Shown here one piece after another: positions 43,918-55,145 of a DNA stretch of 64,000 nt. Below the pieces are notes generated by a model that had not been told where the DNA came from, did not search any database, and saw nothing but the letters and a program-made list of their open reading frames with translations. The position numbers were made by a program, and so were the translations under genes. The stretch's first letter is position 1. Each line of letters begins with the position of its first letter. Origin of the DNA: Diogma glabrata (Eukaryota > Arthropoda > Insecta > Diptera > Cylindrotomidae); assembly GCA_963693315.1 (NCBI GenBank), contig OY856186.1:371778850-371842849 (forward strand), read 5' to 3'.

Positions 43918-45125
43918 TTATTTATTCATAAAAATGGCGTGCTGCATTAAAACATGTAAAGGATTGCAAAAGATTTTGAAAAAAAATTGCAAAGGATTTT
44001 GCTGCTAAAATTACATATATCAGGTGAGGATATTTTGATAAAAAAAGTTAAAAAAACAATTTAGTATATATTTTTAATATATTTACAATAAGTTTGTGTC
44101 ACAGAATTAATTATTTTCTAATTTAATTTTACATTTAATTTCTCAAATGTAGGGTTGCCACAACGTGAAAACAATTTTGTTAGACACGCCCATTCACAGG
44201 GATTGTATAAAGTCATTGTTTGTTATGAAAAATGTATGTAAAAAATATGAATTTGAAGATGATTTAAATTTTAAACGGATTTGATCTAGAATTTTTAATA
44301 GTGAAATATATATTGCTCAAACATATATAACCATAAGGATTTTCAATTTAACTACAATGTTTATACATTTTATTATACACAGTACCACCCTATAATTAAA
44401 TACAAACGCACCAATACTATAATTTAGATGCTTCACTCAAAAAGTCTAGTCACTCTTCCTTACTGTGGGTCTTCACGTAACATCTACAATCGAGTTATAC
44501 AAGAAATCACACGTGAAGACTACTTCTATCAATGTCATAACATTTTTCATATTTTTTTCTACAAGAATTGTAGACAAAAATATCAGTATGATTTTATGAT
44601 AATTCAAAAAAAATGGCGATTTGATTTTGTTTTTCTTCAAACATTTAAAATTCAAAACATATTTTATATATTATTTATATTTAAAATTTGTAGAATGTTT
44701 TTGAATACATAGTTATAATAAAATTGTGGAAGAAAACAAAAGAGAAGTTAAAGTTTTGCAAACAAACAAAAACGATGTTTTATATCTGTCAAAATATATC
44801 AGTATGATATTTTGTAATACCAACAGCCATCTTTGAAATTTCTGTTGCATTTTTATCAATATCATTTGCATGATATTTGTCACGTGAAGAGGATGTGTTA
44901 GATATTTATTCAATGTGTATGACACAATGCACAAATGCTATTTTAACCATCGAGGAATACTACCTAGGTTTGTGAAAATGTGCAAGGTAGTGATCTTATA
45001 TCCACACAGCTTACACAATTTGTGCAAGGTAAAACACAATTTGTGTCTGTCAATTTTAAAATTTGTGCAATTTGTGCAACGGTTATAAGAACAGCATTTG
45101 TGTGCAAGCAAAACTTCAAATTAAA
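43918..45125. other. No recognised gene
   Basis: AT-rich. ORFs at 44428-44712 and 44473-44655 overlap on opposite strands and show no domain. TTTGTGCAA-type short repeats occur at 44984-45090. Confidence 0.4.
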
Positions 45126-45129
45126 TTTC

Positions 45130-45362
45130 CAAGATAGTTCGTAATCGATTTGTAATAGATACGGTATCGATTACATGTAATCATGTAGTCGTAACATGTT
45201 TCGATTTAGTTTCGATGCTGTATCGATTGCGTTTAGAACAACGTGTTCGCCCTAGTAAGCGAATATGTGATCGATACCAAATCGAATCTGTAATCGATAC
45301 CAAATCGAAACATGTAAACGAAACTTAATCGAAACCTAGTTCGATAGAAAATCGAAACTACT
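45130..45362. repeat. Cluster of ATCGAT/TCGATTT motifs with inverted repeats
   Basis: CATGTTTCGATTT (45197-45209) is inverted at 45306-45318 as AAATCGAAACATG, and GATACCAAATCGAA occurs twice (45274-45287, 45297-45310). It may be a decayed inverted-repeat element next to the LINE insertion. Confidence 0.5.
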
Positions 45363-45377
45363 AGTGGAAAGGCAATG

Positions 45378-46137
45378 TTTTTTTTTTTTTTTTTTTTTGC
45401 TAAGAACCTAAGACAAAAAGTCTTTGGCCAGATTTATTCTTATTATTAATACAATCATTTAATTTACACTTCAATATTTGTTTCTAAAACATGATTAACA
45501 ATTAATTTAGTTAATTCACCATTGGGATTATTCATTATAAATTTTAAGTTAATCGGAAAAGTAATGCAGTAATTTAATAATTTTTTAAGTACACTTTTAT
45601 TTTCATTTCTTCTTCTGTCACAAAAAAGTATCATGTGATCTAATGATCCTTCTTCACCACATTCACACAAATTATCATTTCTTAAACGTATTTTATAAAG
45701 ATGTTGTGGACTTCTACAGTGTGTGGATCTTAGTCTAATAGTGATAATTATCTTTTTTCTGTTACTTTCAAATTCAAACCATATTTTTTTCATTGGTTGA
45801 TTTTGAATATCAAAATAATCTTTTCCAAAAAATATACTCCGCGCTTGAAAATGATCTCTTAATTTTTTCCATGTAGTTTTAATTTCTTTTATATATTCAT
45901 TAAAAGGAAGTCTTGTATCATCGTAATTAACATTATATATGGCTTCTTTTGCTAAACTATCGACAATCAGATTTCCTTCTACATTTCTGTGTCCTGGGGT
46001 CCAAACTAATTTTATTCTATTGTTTCTACAACTAATTTCTTCTATCATCTGCTTTATTTCAATACACACTTTATTGTTATTATTCTTATAATTATTGTTA
46101 CTTAACATCTCCAATGAGCTTTTGGAATCAGAAATGC
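45378..46137 (-). mobile_element. 5'-truncated LINE insertion with RNase H end
   Basis: The T-run at 45378-45398 is the poly-A tail. The insert is flanked by GGAAAGGCAATG (45366-45377) and GAAAGGCAATGTT (46138-46150), a target duplication of about 12 bp. Minus-strand coding (46147-45464) opens with ISDSKSSLEML and WTPGHRNVEGNLIVDSLAKE, the second half of a LINE RNase H domain (two catalytic aspartates). It continues with ITIRLRSTHCRS and CECGEEGSLDHMILFC (zinc knuckle), an I/R1-type C-terminus. The ATG of this ORF lies in the flanking duplication, so it is an artefact of the junction. The frame is intact, indicating a recent insertion. Confidence 0.85.
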
Positions 46138-46150
46138 AGAAAGGCAATGT

Positions 46151-46675
46151 TATGAAATCAGAAAGGCAATGTTATCGAAAGTTAAGAGTTATTTTTGTTT
46201 GTGTTAATTTAAAATATTTGTAATAATTTTTATTAATAAATTTATTTATTATAATAAAAAAAACATTTCACATATTTTTGTTAAATCTAATTACAAAAAC
46301 TAAAAAAAAATATAAATGTGAATGTGAACCTGAAATGAGAAAAAATGCCATTAAAAGAAATAGTATTTAGAATTATAATTATATATGTATATCAAAATGT
46401 GAACCTGAAATGAGAAAAAATAACATTATAAGAAATATTTTATAGAAATATAGATGTAATTGACATATTGTAGGGTAAAGTGGGGCATTTTCGTCATCGG
46501 GACACATTTGTCAAACGTCTCTAAGCCCATTATTCTCGTTTAAAAAATCTACCAAAAATAAATCCCGTTACTTGCTAACAATTCCATTTATATCTGAAGT
46601 TTGGTATTATTTCTTTGACAATTAACAATATTACACGGGTTTTTATGTTTTTGTGTTTTGTTCTGTAAGGGGGGG
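46151..46675. repeat. Intergenic, with a 75-bp-spaced duplication
   Basis: TGTGAACCTGAAATGAGAAA starts at 46323 and again at 46398, each followed by similar 25-bp text. A third GAAAGGCAATGTT at 46160-46172 repeats the LINE target duplication. Otherwise nothing was recognised. Confidence 0.6.
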
Positions 46676-46780
46676 GGGGGGAGGGTGTGTGGGGGGAGGG
46701 TGCTATTGATCGAAGGTCTGCAGGGTCGCAGAAGCGAGTGAAACATAAAATAAAATATCATAAATAATATATCTTTATAC
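46676..46780 (+). repeat. G-rich dispersed repeat, copy 1
   Basis: A GGGGGGAGGG run followed at 46701-46743 by a 43-bp block identical to 57821-57863 (TGCTATTGATCGAAGGTC ... CAGAAGCGAGTGAAA), then AT-rich text of similar kind. It contains a small CTGC..GCAG stem. Confidence 0.75.
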
Positions 46781-47650
46781 TTAAATAAATAATTAAAAAT
46801 AAAAAATTTTTTTTTTATAAATAGCTCCTAAAGTAATGTTTTCCGCGCCCTATATATATGTATATTATTGCTCAGTATAAAAAGCTGTACAACATACTCC
46901 ATTTTCAAGGTCATCGGAAGTGACGGAAGAATTCTATATAATTACCGTAGTTTTTGGTAAAAATCAAGTTTATGTTTTGGAAAACTTTTGAAGATATTAG
47001 TAATTTTTGTTTGTAAAAATATTCAACCGCCATTTTAATGAATATCAATCTTAAAATGTATTTTATTTTATAATAATTTATATACAATTAATATAAAATT
47101 ATACCATATATTGGTTATTATTATTTATTTTGCAATAAATTTGTGAAAAAGGATGATTATGTTTTTGCTTAAAGTTTATATAAAATTAGCACAACACAAA
47201 TAAAACAACATGAAACGTGAAACTTTGATATTGAAAATATGAAATCTTCAATCGCCATTTTATTTAAAATCACTATCAAGATATATTTTGTTTTATAATT
47301 TTGATACAAAGTAAAATAAAATATAGATAATTATTATTTTAATTTAATAAGAATTACATAAATAATTCATAATTAGTATTTTATCCTCTGTTAATATAAT
47401 TTTTCATACAAGAATTCCAATAAAAAAATATGGAACGTTAAGTTGTGATGATTAAGATGACCATGTTTGATGGTCTTAAGTTAAGAGGTTATTTTTTGAC
47501 ATCTCACGGTTGTGACTACATACAAAATCGCATTTAAGAGGTTGTAGTCTTAGCTAAGAGAAAAGGCTTTGCTATGACTATTTTTACATCTGTGAGCCGT
47601 GAGGGTATGTCAGAATCAGCCTGTAAAAATAATTTAATTTTGTTTATGAA
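46781..47650. other. No recognised gene; degenerate AT-rich repeats
   Basis: CGCCATTTTA..ATC-type blocks near 47030 and 47254 resemble each other. No coding content. Confidence 0.4.
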
Positions 47651-47652
47651 CT

Positions 47653-48025
47653 ATTATTGACTATATATTAAGCATAATATATAAAATATTTTATTTTCTT
47701 CTGTCCGTAAAATAAATACGAACATAGGTTAAATTTTCATACAGCTTTGTATGGGATTTTAATTTTTGTTTTCGGAGTGCGGTAAAATCACTATATAACA
47801 ATTTGTTGTTTTTCTTTTAGAGGCAAAGTTCCCACTATTGATTTTACGGTTTGTCTCCGTAACCCCTGTAACCCCGAAAACCATAAAATCAATAGTGGGA
47901 ACTTTGCCTCTAAAAGTAAAACAACAAATTGTTTTGTATGGGATATTTAGGAAATTTTTATGTCACTTTTTTGAGCGGCTTAAGAATAATATTTTATATA
48001 TTACGCTTAATATATAGTCAATAAT
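47653..48025. repeat. 373-bp inverted-repeat element
   Basis: The outer arms ATTATTGACTATATATTAAG (47653) and their complement end at 48025. A second, stronger inner hairpin has 57-bp arms at 47797-47855 and 47876-47933 (TTTTAGAGGCAAAGTTCCCA and its complement). It is probably a MITE; no target duplication was identified because the RTE LINE starts immediately right of it. Confidence 0.8.
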
Positions 48026-48463
48026 ACTTCCTAAGTGAAGGTAGCGAAATCCGAAACTTGACGTCCACGCCGTGCTGCCTGGGTAATGCTGACAGAATTA
48101 AGTTGGTGTATTGGAGACAAGCAGAGTAAAAACTGCTTAGTCACTGACGGTACATCATGGAGAATTGTCGCCTTACAACCAATGCGACTCAAGCGTCTGT
48201 TCTCCATGTTAGGGGCGGCTTGGAGCGGGCGTCTGTCTTGAATCAAGTGGCTCGCTATATAAACGTGTAAAAAGGTTGTTTCTGGTGAGCTTAATGTGCA
48301 GAACGAATCCATTCACAAAGATTTGAGTTGGGCCTAAGGTTAACACCCTAACCCCGGAAAAAAACTCTGTTAAATTTGGAAATCAGAAAGAGAATAACAG
48401 ACCCGGATTTAAAAATAGAATTTTACCTGGACATGAAAAAGGACCAGACTACCGAATCAGAAT

Positions 48464-49138
48464 ATGAAACGTGTGCAGCCTGATGCTCTTATAAGTCTAG
48501 AAACAGAGGCTGAGAGGTATAGGATGGATATTATTGCTCTAAAAGAAATTATACAGCCGATAATCAGAAAACAAGATTTGGATAGTCACTCTCTATACTG
48601 TAGTGGTCATCCTTCTCGAAGAGAATTTGGAACTGGCTTTCTTGTTGGTGCACGCATACAAGAAACCGTGATGAAATTCATCCCGGTCAGTAAGAGGATC
48701 TGCTACCTACGTGTACGCGGTACATATAAACATATTTCTCTTATTGCCGTGCATGCACCTACTGAAGCTAGGACCGTCAAAGAGAAGGATAATTTTTGCA
48801 TAGTACTGTAAGATAAGTTTTTCAAGTTTTTAAAATTTATTAAGTTTATTTTAATGTTTTAAATAAATCAAATCTAAAAGAATAACCGCGTTATTAACAA
48901 GTTACTGTAAGAGGTTATGAAACAAACACCAACACGCGACTTCATTATGGTTCTTGGTGACTTTAATGGGCAGGTTGGAAGAGATATCTCTTATGGAAAT
49001 GTGGTACGTCCCAACAGCCTGCATTTGAATTCGAATGATAATGGTGAGAGAATGACTCAGTTTGCATTATCAAATAATTTGAGAATTGCCAGTACGTTCT
49101 TTCCGCATCGATCGAATCATAAGCAGACTTGGGTCTAA
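48464..49138 (+). pseudogene. RTE endonuclease (two pieces)
   Basis: The first piece (48464-48811) has YRMDIIALKEI, CSGHPSRREFGTGFLVGARI, ISLIAVHAPTEA. The second (48917-49138) has DFIMVLGDFNGQVGRDISYG and RIASTFFPHRSNHKQTWV. QIDHVLVTARF and SDHFLVCATI follow after a stop. These are APE-type endonuclease motifs (GDFN, SDH). The catalytic E of the usual LxETR motif reads KEI here, so that site may be altered. Confidence 0.8.
48804..48912. repeat. 89-bp insertion with 10-bp direct repeats
   Basis: TACTGTAAGA at 48804-48813 and 48903-48912 flanks an AT-rich insert in the RTE endonuclease; coding similarity resumes after the second copy. The inserted sequence has no obvious terminal inverted repeats. 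Confidence 0.7.
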
Positions 49139-50043
49139 CCGAATGGAAACACTTGAAATCAAATTGATCACGTTCTAGTAACAGCACGTTTCTTTTCGAG
49201 CGTTCTGGATATGCGATCCTTTAGAGGTGCATACATTGAAAGTGACCACTTCCTTGTATGTGCTACGATAAGGTTCCACTTCCCAAATCCAGGCATTCCA
49301 AAATTCAATCAACGTAAACGTTTTAACATCTCATCATTAAAGAATGCTGAAACAGAAGAGAGATATTAAATCCATATTGCCGAAACATTGGATAAATCAG
49401 AAGCTTTTAATGGAGACGTCGATAAGTCATGGTATTTGCTCAAAGATGCTGTTTTAAGCGCTACTGAGGAAATACTTGGATGACCACAGAACCACTCCCA
49501 GAAGTCATGGATAGATCAAGCATGCCTTGACGCTAGTCTACACAAAAGAGATTGCTGTCTGAAGTGTCTACAAGGACGCAACACCAGGTCCACGAAGAGG
49601 AACTATAAACTGGCAAGACAAGCCGTTACAAAGCTATGTAGACGAACGAAGAGAGAATGGTGGAAGAGACAGTGTGAGGAGATTGAAAGCTTCAATAAGG
49701 AACATCAATTGCGTAACTTCTTTCAACAGGTTAAAACCTTAAAGAAGGGCCCTCAAACAAGATCGACTGCTATTCAAAACGAAGATGGGGAGCTACAAGT
49801 AGACCGTAAAAATATTTTAGATACTAAGGCCGCTTATTTTGAGAATCTTCTCAATTTAAATGACCAGCAACAAGTCGCGGGCGACGAGCAAAGCTTATTC
49901 GTGCATCTAAGGTACATGTAGACGAACCAACCAAAGTAGGATTCGAAGCGGCGCTGTCAAAATTAAAACGCAATAAAGCCCCTGGTATCGACGATATAAC
50001 ATCCGAAAAGATTGTACATGGTGGCGAAACTCTATCCTTAAGA
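49139..50043 (+). pseudogene. RTE linker region
   Basis: Interrupted readings include RTKREWWKRQCEEIESFNKE at about 49650, FFQQVKTLKKGPQTRSTAIQ at about 49719 and SKLKRNKAPGIDDITSEKIV at about 49960 (the start of the RT fingers). Charged linker typical of RTE elements; stops near 49369, 49482 and 49921. Confidence 0.75.
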
Positions 50044-51449
50044 TTGTTTGAACTTGTTCAAATGATCTGGAGGACTGAAACCATGCCACAGGACTGGAAC
50101 ACAGCTATGCTGATACCAATCCATAAAAAAGACAATCGCCTACAATGTGCAAACTACAGAGGAATCGCTCTCCTCTGCACAGCATATAAGATCTTTTCCT
50201 ACAGTTTGCTATTCAAAATCAGACCTTTTGCTGAACAACTGTTTGGAGAATATCAGTGTGGTTTCCGGCGGGGCCGAGGTACTACCGATGCACTTTTCTC
50301 GATAAGAATGATTTTGGAAAAGTGCCGAGAGTTCAACATACCTGTGCACCAACTCTTCATTGATTTCAGGCAGGCCTACGAGTCTCTCGAGCGTGAGACT
50401 CTATGGTATGCTCTGGTGTCAATGGGAATCCCTGGTAAACTGGTATCACTATGAAAAATGACAGTACAGAACTCTCAATGCTGTGTACGAGTAGAGAACG
50501 AAATATCAAAGATTTTTAAAGTCGACTCCGGTTTAAGACAAGGTGATGCTATCTCTCCCATACTTTTTAATTTAGCCTTGAAATATGTGTGCCGTCAAAA
50601 GAAACTACCGACTAATAACAATATCTTGTCAATAAACTCAGTACAGATGATTGCTTACGCTGATGATGTTGTAATCCTCGGCCGAAGTGAAGCTGGTATG
50701 AGTGAACTTTCAAGTCGCTTGAGTGTGGTGTTAGGAAAATTTGTCTGCAAATTAACTGCAATAAAACCAAACATATGAATGTTTCAAGAGAGGCTGAGAA
50801 GAAAGATTTGATGTGCGGCGATGAACGAATTGAGGGAATTGAATCTTTTAAATATTTGGGATTAATGCTTGACTCAAACAACAGCATACTTACAGATATA
50901 AAAGCTCAAATTGCTGCAGGTAATCGAACTTTCTACTCAATTAAACCTCTCCTTGGATCACCGTATGTATCAACTAACACCAAGCTCAAGTTATATAAGA
51001 CATTGATTAGACCGGTTGTGATGTATGGGTCACAAACGTGGACACTTACACAAAATGACGAATCGCATTTATCTGTATTTGAGCGTAAGATCCTACGATT
51101 CATTTTTGGTTCTCATAAGACAGACGATGGAGAGTATAGAACCCGGTATAACTTTGAGATCAGAGACCTTCTTGAGGGTACTGATATTATAGGTTGTATC
51201 CCTTCTAATAGGATTGCTTGGTTTGGGCATGTTCTACGAGCCGATTCACAGTCTGGAATGATTAGAAAAATGTACGTTAGTACCCCAGTGTGTGGGCGAC
51301 CGCGAGGTAGACCACGACTACAATGGGAGACTAACGTAATAAACGACCTCAAAAAAATCGGCTGCCATGGTAATTATGTCGCTGTTGCGTATGACCGTGG
51401 TGAATATTCAAAGCTGATTAGCCTGGCAATACTCCTACATGGAGCATGA
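50044..51449 (+). pseudogene. RTE reverse transcriptase (three frames)
   Basis: 50044-50454: DWNTAMLIPIHKKDNRLQCA, NYRGIALLCTAYKIFS, EYQCGFRRGRGTTDALFS, LFIDFRQAYESLERETLW (motif A Asp present). 50458-50778: VDSGLRQGDAISPILFNLAL and MIAYADDVVILG (YADD box). 50775-51449: SFKYLGLMLDSNNSI, VVMYGSQTWTL, RIAWFGHVLRADSQ, and GRPRGRPRLQWETN. Only a TGA near 50452 and a frame change near 50777 break it, so damage is light and key catalytic residues survive. Confidence 0.85.
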
Positions 51450-51460
51450 ACGCCTTTAAA

Positions 51461-53347
51461 AAAAATACTTCATAAGCAAATTAAAATTATTCACTTGTCG
51501 TAAAATGAGAAATTTCATAGATAACTTTTAAAATTATTTAAATTGTGTTTCGTATGTAATTCCATATAAAATTTTTGTGATTTTTCTCTTATCCCCTTTT
51601 TGCGCCATTGTGATTTGCGGTAAACACCGGAACAGAAAAATCGCTCTATGTGATTTTAATTTAAGAGAGAAAAGAATTTATTTACTATAGAAAAAAATTT
51701 GCAATTCCATTATCAAATAATTTTTCAATCCTTGATAGGATGTCTAGACTTTTGTTGGGTAGTTAAAATGTTTTTTTCTCTGAAATTTCGATTTTAAACC
51801 ATTCATTTATTTATTCAAACATTCTATTTCAGAAAAAAAAGAATTAAAATTTAACGATTCTTATATCATATATATGCCAAATTTAACAGCTTTGCAGTTC
51901 TACAGTTCGTCGATTATTTGAATTGTTATATGCTGTGATTGATCGTTTAGGTAGTAATGCAAGATTTTGGAGGAAAGCATTGTTAGCAATGAACTTCGTG
52001 TTAAATATCTAGATTAACAAAAATGCCAATGTTTATGATATGTGCATATATTAAAATGATTGATAAAATTTTGTATTTTGCGACCGGTGTTCGTTGATGT
52101 GATAGTTGATGCGGTACGCGCATATCGCAAAGCGATGCAATGCGTTAATATATCACAGACCCAGTAAACGTGTTATGCCAGATTTACTTGTAACTTACTA
52201 GTAATGCGCTATAGTAACAAAGCCAAGACAAACCCTAGACCGCGCGAACAAAATGTCCCACCTTGTCTTGTAAACATGTCTAGGGTTTGTCTTTAGTTTG
52301 TCTGGTCACATATGTCTTTAGGTTGTCTGGTCAGGCATGTCTTTACTTTGTCTTGGTTAACCAAAATCACGAAACAATCTTGTTATATATAAATTGATTT
52401 TTGTAAATAAAATACATTTTTATAATTTTAAAATTTTTATTGACTGTAAATAAATTAATCAATATAAATATATAAATATTTCTTCTTATTTTAAGAGTTA
52501 ATTAAAATACCCAACGAATTTCGTTTCTACAGGAGAAAGTTTCTACCCCTTTTCCATAGGAAGGCTACACTATGATTCTTTCTCGATTCTCACCATAAAA
52601 TGTGAACGATTTCATTGGTAATTTCTCAAAGCCGGTTTGTTATCCAAAAGAAAAACAAAAACATGAAAAAGATAATTATAGAAACTCACAGCTATAAATT
52701 TGGAAAAAGTTCAACGAATATTTTTCGTGTATAAAATGCAAAACTGGCTCTGGTGTTGCATCAACATCAGCGCGGTGGTAAAATTAGCGTAATGCATTAA
52801 AATTTCAGACGAAGAAATATCTCACTCATCTTCATCACTTATCTCGATCATCTTCATCATTTCTATCTGATCTCGCTCGGTGAATATTAAAAAAAACTTG
52901 AATAGTTAAATTGTTCCATCAAATGTTCAAATCACTATTCGATTCAAAAAATGATTCCCTTTAACACCGTTGCACTGTTACAAACTTTTTCTTTTACAAT
53001 AGATATCGTCAGTAATTTTGGTCAGATGAAATCGCTTCATAATTCCTCTAACTCGCCCTCGGCTAGTGCAAGCGACAAATCTCTCAATCTCGTACACTAT
53101 CATACTGACAAAATATATTTGTGTTGTTCGCATATATATTGTAATTTCTGTTACAGAACACATTTAAAAGTTATTTGAAAAACTGACACAATGACCAACT
53201 TGACCACCATTTCTGAAAATATAATATTAAACTTCAATTTATGAGTAACGGTTGACAATTTATAAAATATTCAATATATTTCAAAGATTCTTTTGTTTAT
53301 AGCTAATTAAATACATATAAAATGAAAAAAAAACATTTCAACATCCA
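51461..53347. other. No recognised gene
   Basis: AT-rich. At 52205-52360 short imperfect repeats of TTTGTCTxGG and an inverted AAGACAAACCCTAGAC/GTCTAGGGTTTGTCTT pair occur. A 75-codon ORF (52951-53178) overlaps an opposite ORF and has no motif. Confidence 0.45.
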
Positions 53348-53353
53348 TTTATT
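53348..53353 (-). terminator. Poly(A) signal of the secreted-protein gene
   Basis: AATAAA on the minus strand three bases after the stop codon. A very short 3' UTR is implied if it is used. Confidence 0.4.
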
Positions 53354-53356
53354 GTT

Positions 53357-53775
53357 TTAAAACGCTAAGAATCGACGAGTCTGTGGTGGATTACGTTGCG
53401 TTCCGTTTATTTTATTAGTATTATTCCTTAGGGCGTATTTAGGCTTAGTATTATTCCCTGCCAATGTGTTGTTATGACTAAAGGTATAATTTTGCGTATT
53501 TAGGGCGTATTTAGGCTTAGTATTATTCCCTGCCAATGTGTTGTTATGACTAAAGGTATAATTTTGCGTATTTAGGGCGTATTTAGGCTTATTCCCTGCC
53601 AATGTGTTGTATTGACTAAAGGTATAATTTTGCGCATCAACAAAATCAAGACTATTTATGATCTAAAATAAACAAGATAATTAAAATATATATGATTTTT
53701 AAGAAATAGTTTCTATAGCATTACCTGAATTAAAATTAAAACTTCAGCGATCATATAAATAAATACCTTTGCCAT
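53357..53775 (-). CDS. Novel small secreted, tandem-repeat, sequon-rich protein
   Basis: Two exons: 53775-53725 (17 codons, MAKVFIYMIAEVLILIQ) and 53662-53357 (101 codons plus TAA), with a 62-bp GTAATG..TTTTAG intron in phase 0; reading through it would hit TAG at once. The 118-residue product starts with a hydrophobic signal peptide, cleavage probably after VDA (residue 27). Repeats of 24 residues follow: QNYTFSHNNTLAG then NNTKPKYALNT, two almost identical units plus a shorter first and a partial last, then a basic tail NPPQTRRFLAF. NYT, NNT and NGT sequons recur several times per unit, so heavy N-glycosylation is predicted. No cysteines. Kozak context is good (A at -3, G at +4). The product could be a salivary, silk-like or accessory-gland protein; this is only a guess. 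I know no family for it. Splicing and expression are inferred. Confidence 0.6.
53360..53632 (-). repeat. 72-bp coding minisatellite
   Basis: Units beginning CAAAATTATACCTTTAGTCA recur at about 53632, 53566 and 53494 (minus strand), the last two 72 bp apart and the first 66. They are nearly identical including third codon positions, indicating recent expansion. The first unit lacks the six bases coding for two residues and has CAATAC for CATAAC. Confidence 0.9.
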
Positions 53776-54300
53776 AATTGAGTTCTTATTTTAAACAAAA
53801 CTTGTTGACGAAACTACGAATCTCAAATGAATTTAAGCAAATCAAAAGAATAAAAACGCTTAATTATTTTTTAAAAATGTTCATGGTCACAACGGATAAC
53901 CTTTTTTTACCATTGATCTTTTTTGCTACGATTATTTAATTAATGAATTTACAAATTTTATTTTAAAATTGTAAAATACAAAATTTTTTTGTAGAAATTT
54001 TGTTTATGGAAATAGCAATACATATATACAGCACAGTGTTTTCAAAAAGTTCATTATCATTTAAAGAAGCTATACAGAAAAAAGCCACGGTTTAGTTAGA
54101 TAAGATTAGTGTAACAAAATTTATATAAGGTTGTGTAGGATCTCTCAAAATTTGATAAGGTTTTAAATTTTAATATTATCAATTTTACTTTAATCGAATT
54201 TCGTACATATATTCAAAATAAATAGAAGCAAATAAGGTTCAACATTTGCAGAACAGCAAAAATATAAAGTACATGCTATTTTGTTGCATTTTTGGTCAAG
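53776..54300. other. Upstream region of the secreted-protein gene
   Basis: AT-rich; no clear TATA box or initiator was identified. Nothing else was recognised. Confidence 0.35.
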
Positions 54301-54319
54301 ATATGAAAATTTTTTTTGT

Positions 54320-55145
54320 TAAGACTACGTAGCCATAGCCTGACTTTTAGACTGCTAAGCTAAGTACTTTATATACCTTTCCTTTGCTAAAGGGTTGAAG
54401 GCCGTTTTGCGAAAAGCCAATACTTGAATATTCTGCTTTGCAGAAATCTTCTATAGATAACTTGGATGGCTTAGATAGCTTGATCCTAGCATTTCGCAAT
54501 GTAGCTCTTACAGAACCAAACATTTTCTAACAATGTGAGGGGAATGTTTCATCGTTTTCAAGACAAAAACGGCATGTTGGCTCATTTTCTACTCTAAGCC
54601 TCACTATATGTTTATCCACACGATGATGACCTGCCAATAGTCATTGGTCACAGCCTGAACAACTCAGACTTGACAGAGAGCCGGTGGTTTGACGATGCTT
54701 TTAACCACACATTGAAAAAGTCTCCGCCGCAAAGCCCTTGAAGCGCACATAATCCGTCTGTCGTGAATTCCAGTAGACTTGTTTCTGCACTGGGATCACC
54801 TGTACTAGAAAATCAATAAATCTATGATTAGTCATAGATATTTTCGTAGACACTCTCCAGCTTCTGGTGTTCTAGAAGAGGAGCATAGAGTGAGGTCTTA
54901 AATTGGTAGAAGTCAAACAGACTGATCTCTACTGTTGGTATTGGTGCTTCCTCAGCCCACACGTTGTGAATTGGCACCACAGCCGACTATGATATCTTAT
55001 AGGTTTTTATGCTTGGTATAGTCAACGACGTGCACCAATTCCAGCGTTAGGAGGCCTTTCCTCTGTAGTTGCCCCGTAACTGAGCATACCTACGGTTAAG
55101 AATAGCCACTGCGACCGTAGAAAAATAAGTGATTTTCAGGAATTT
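54320..55145 (-). pseudogene. LINE relic, R1/I-like C-terminus
   Basis: On the minus strand near 54600-54500 it reads AGHHRVDKHIVRLRVENEPT and CRFCLENDETFPSHC, the CX2C..HX4C zinc knuckle after RNase H in R1/I-type LINEs. The segment 55120-54640 is compositionally similar but too broken to assign domains. Confidence 0.55.

Larger units (their letters stand above)
48026..51460 (+). mobile_element. RTE-clade LINE, nearly full length
   Basis: The 5' untranslated part (48026-48460), endonuclease, linker and reverse transcriptase lie in one orientation. Frames are broken at several points (near 48811, 49139, 49921, 50455, 50777) but domain order is complete. The wording of the protein matches RTE/BovB-like elements often annotated as craniofacial-development-protein-like. 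An 89-bp insertion interrupts the endonuclease (48814-48902). Confidence 0.85.

Noticed and set aside
48031..48312. 93-codon minus-strand ORF
   Set aside because: Antisense to the 5' part of the RTE element, with no motif; likely chance.
53357..53602. Unspliced 81-residue reading of the repeat exon as a complete gene
   Set aside because: It starts at TTG in mid-repeat; the upstream acceptor and signal-peptide exon explain the frame better.
53360..53632. CRISPR array (regular 72-bp repeats)
   Set aside because: Repeats are directly adjacent without spacers, and are coding, in a eukaryotic genome.
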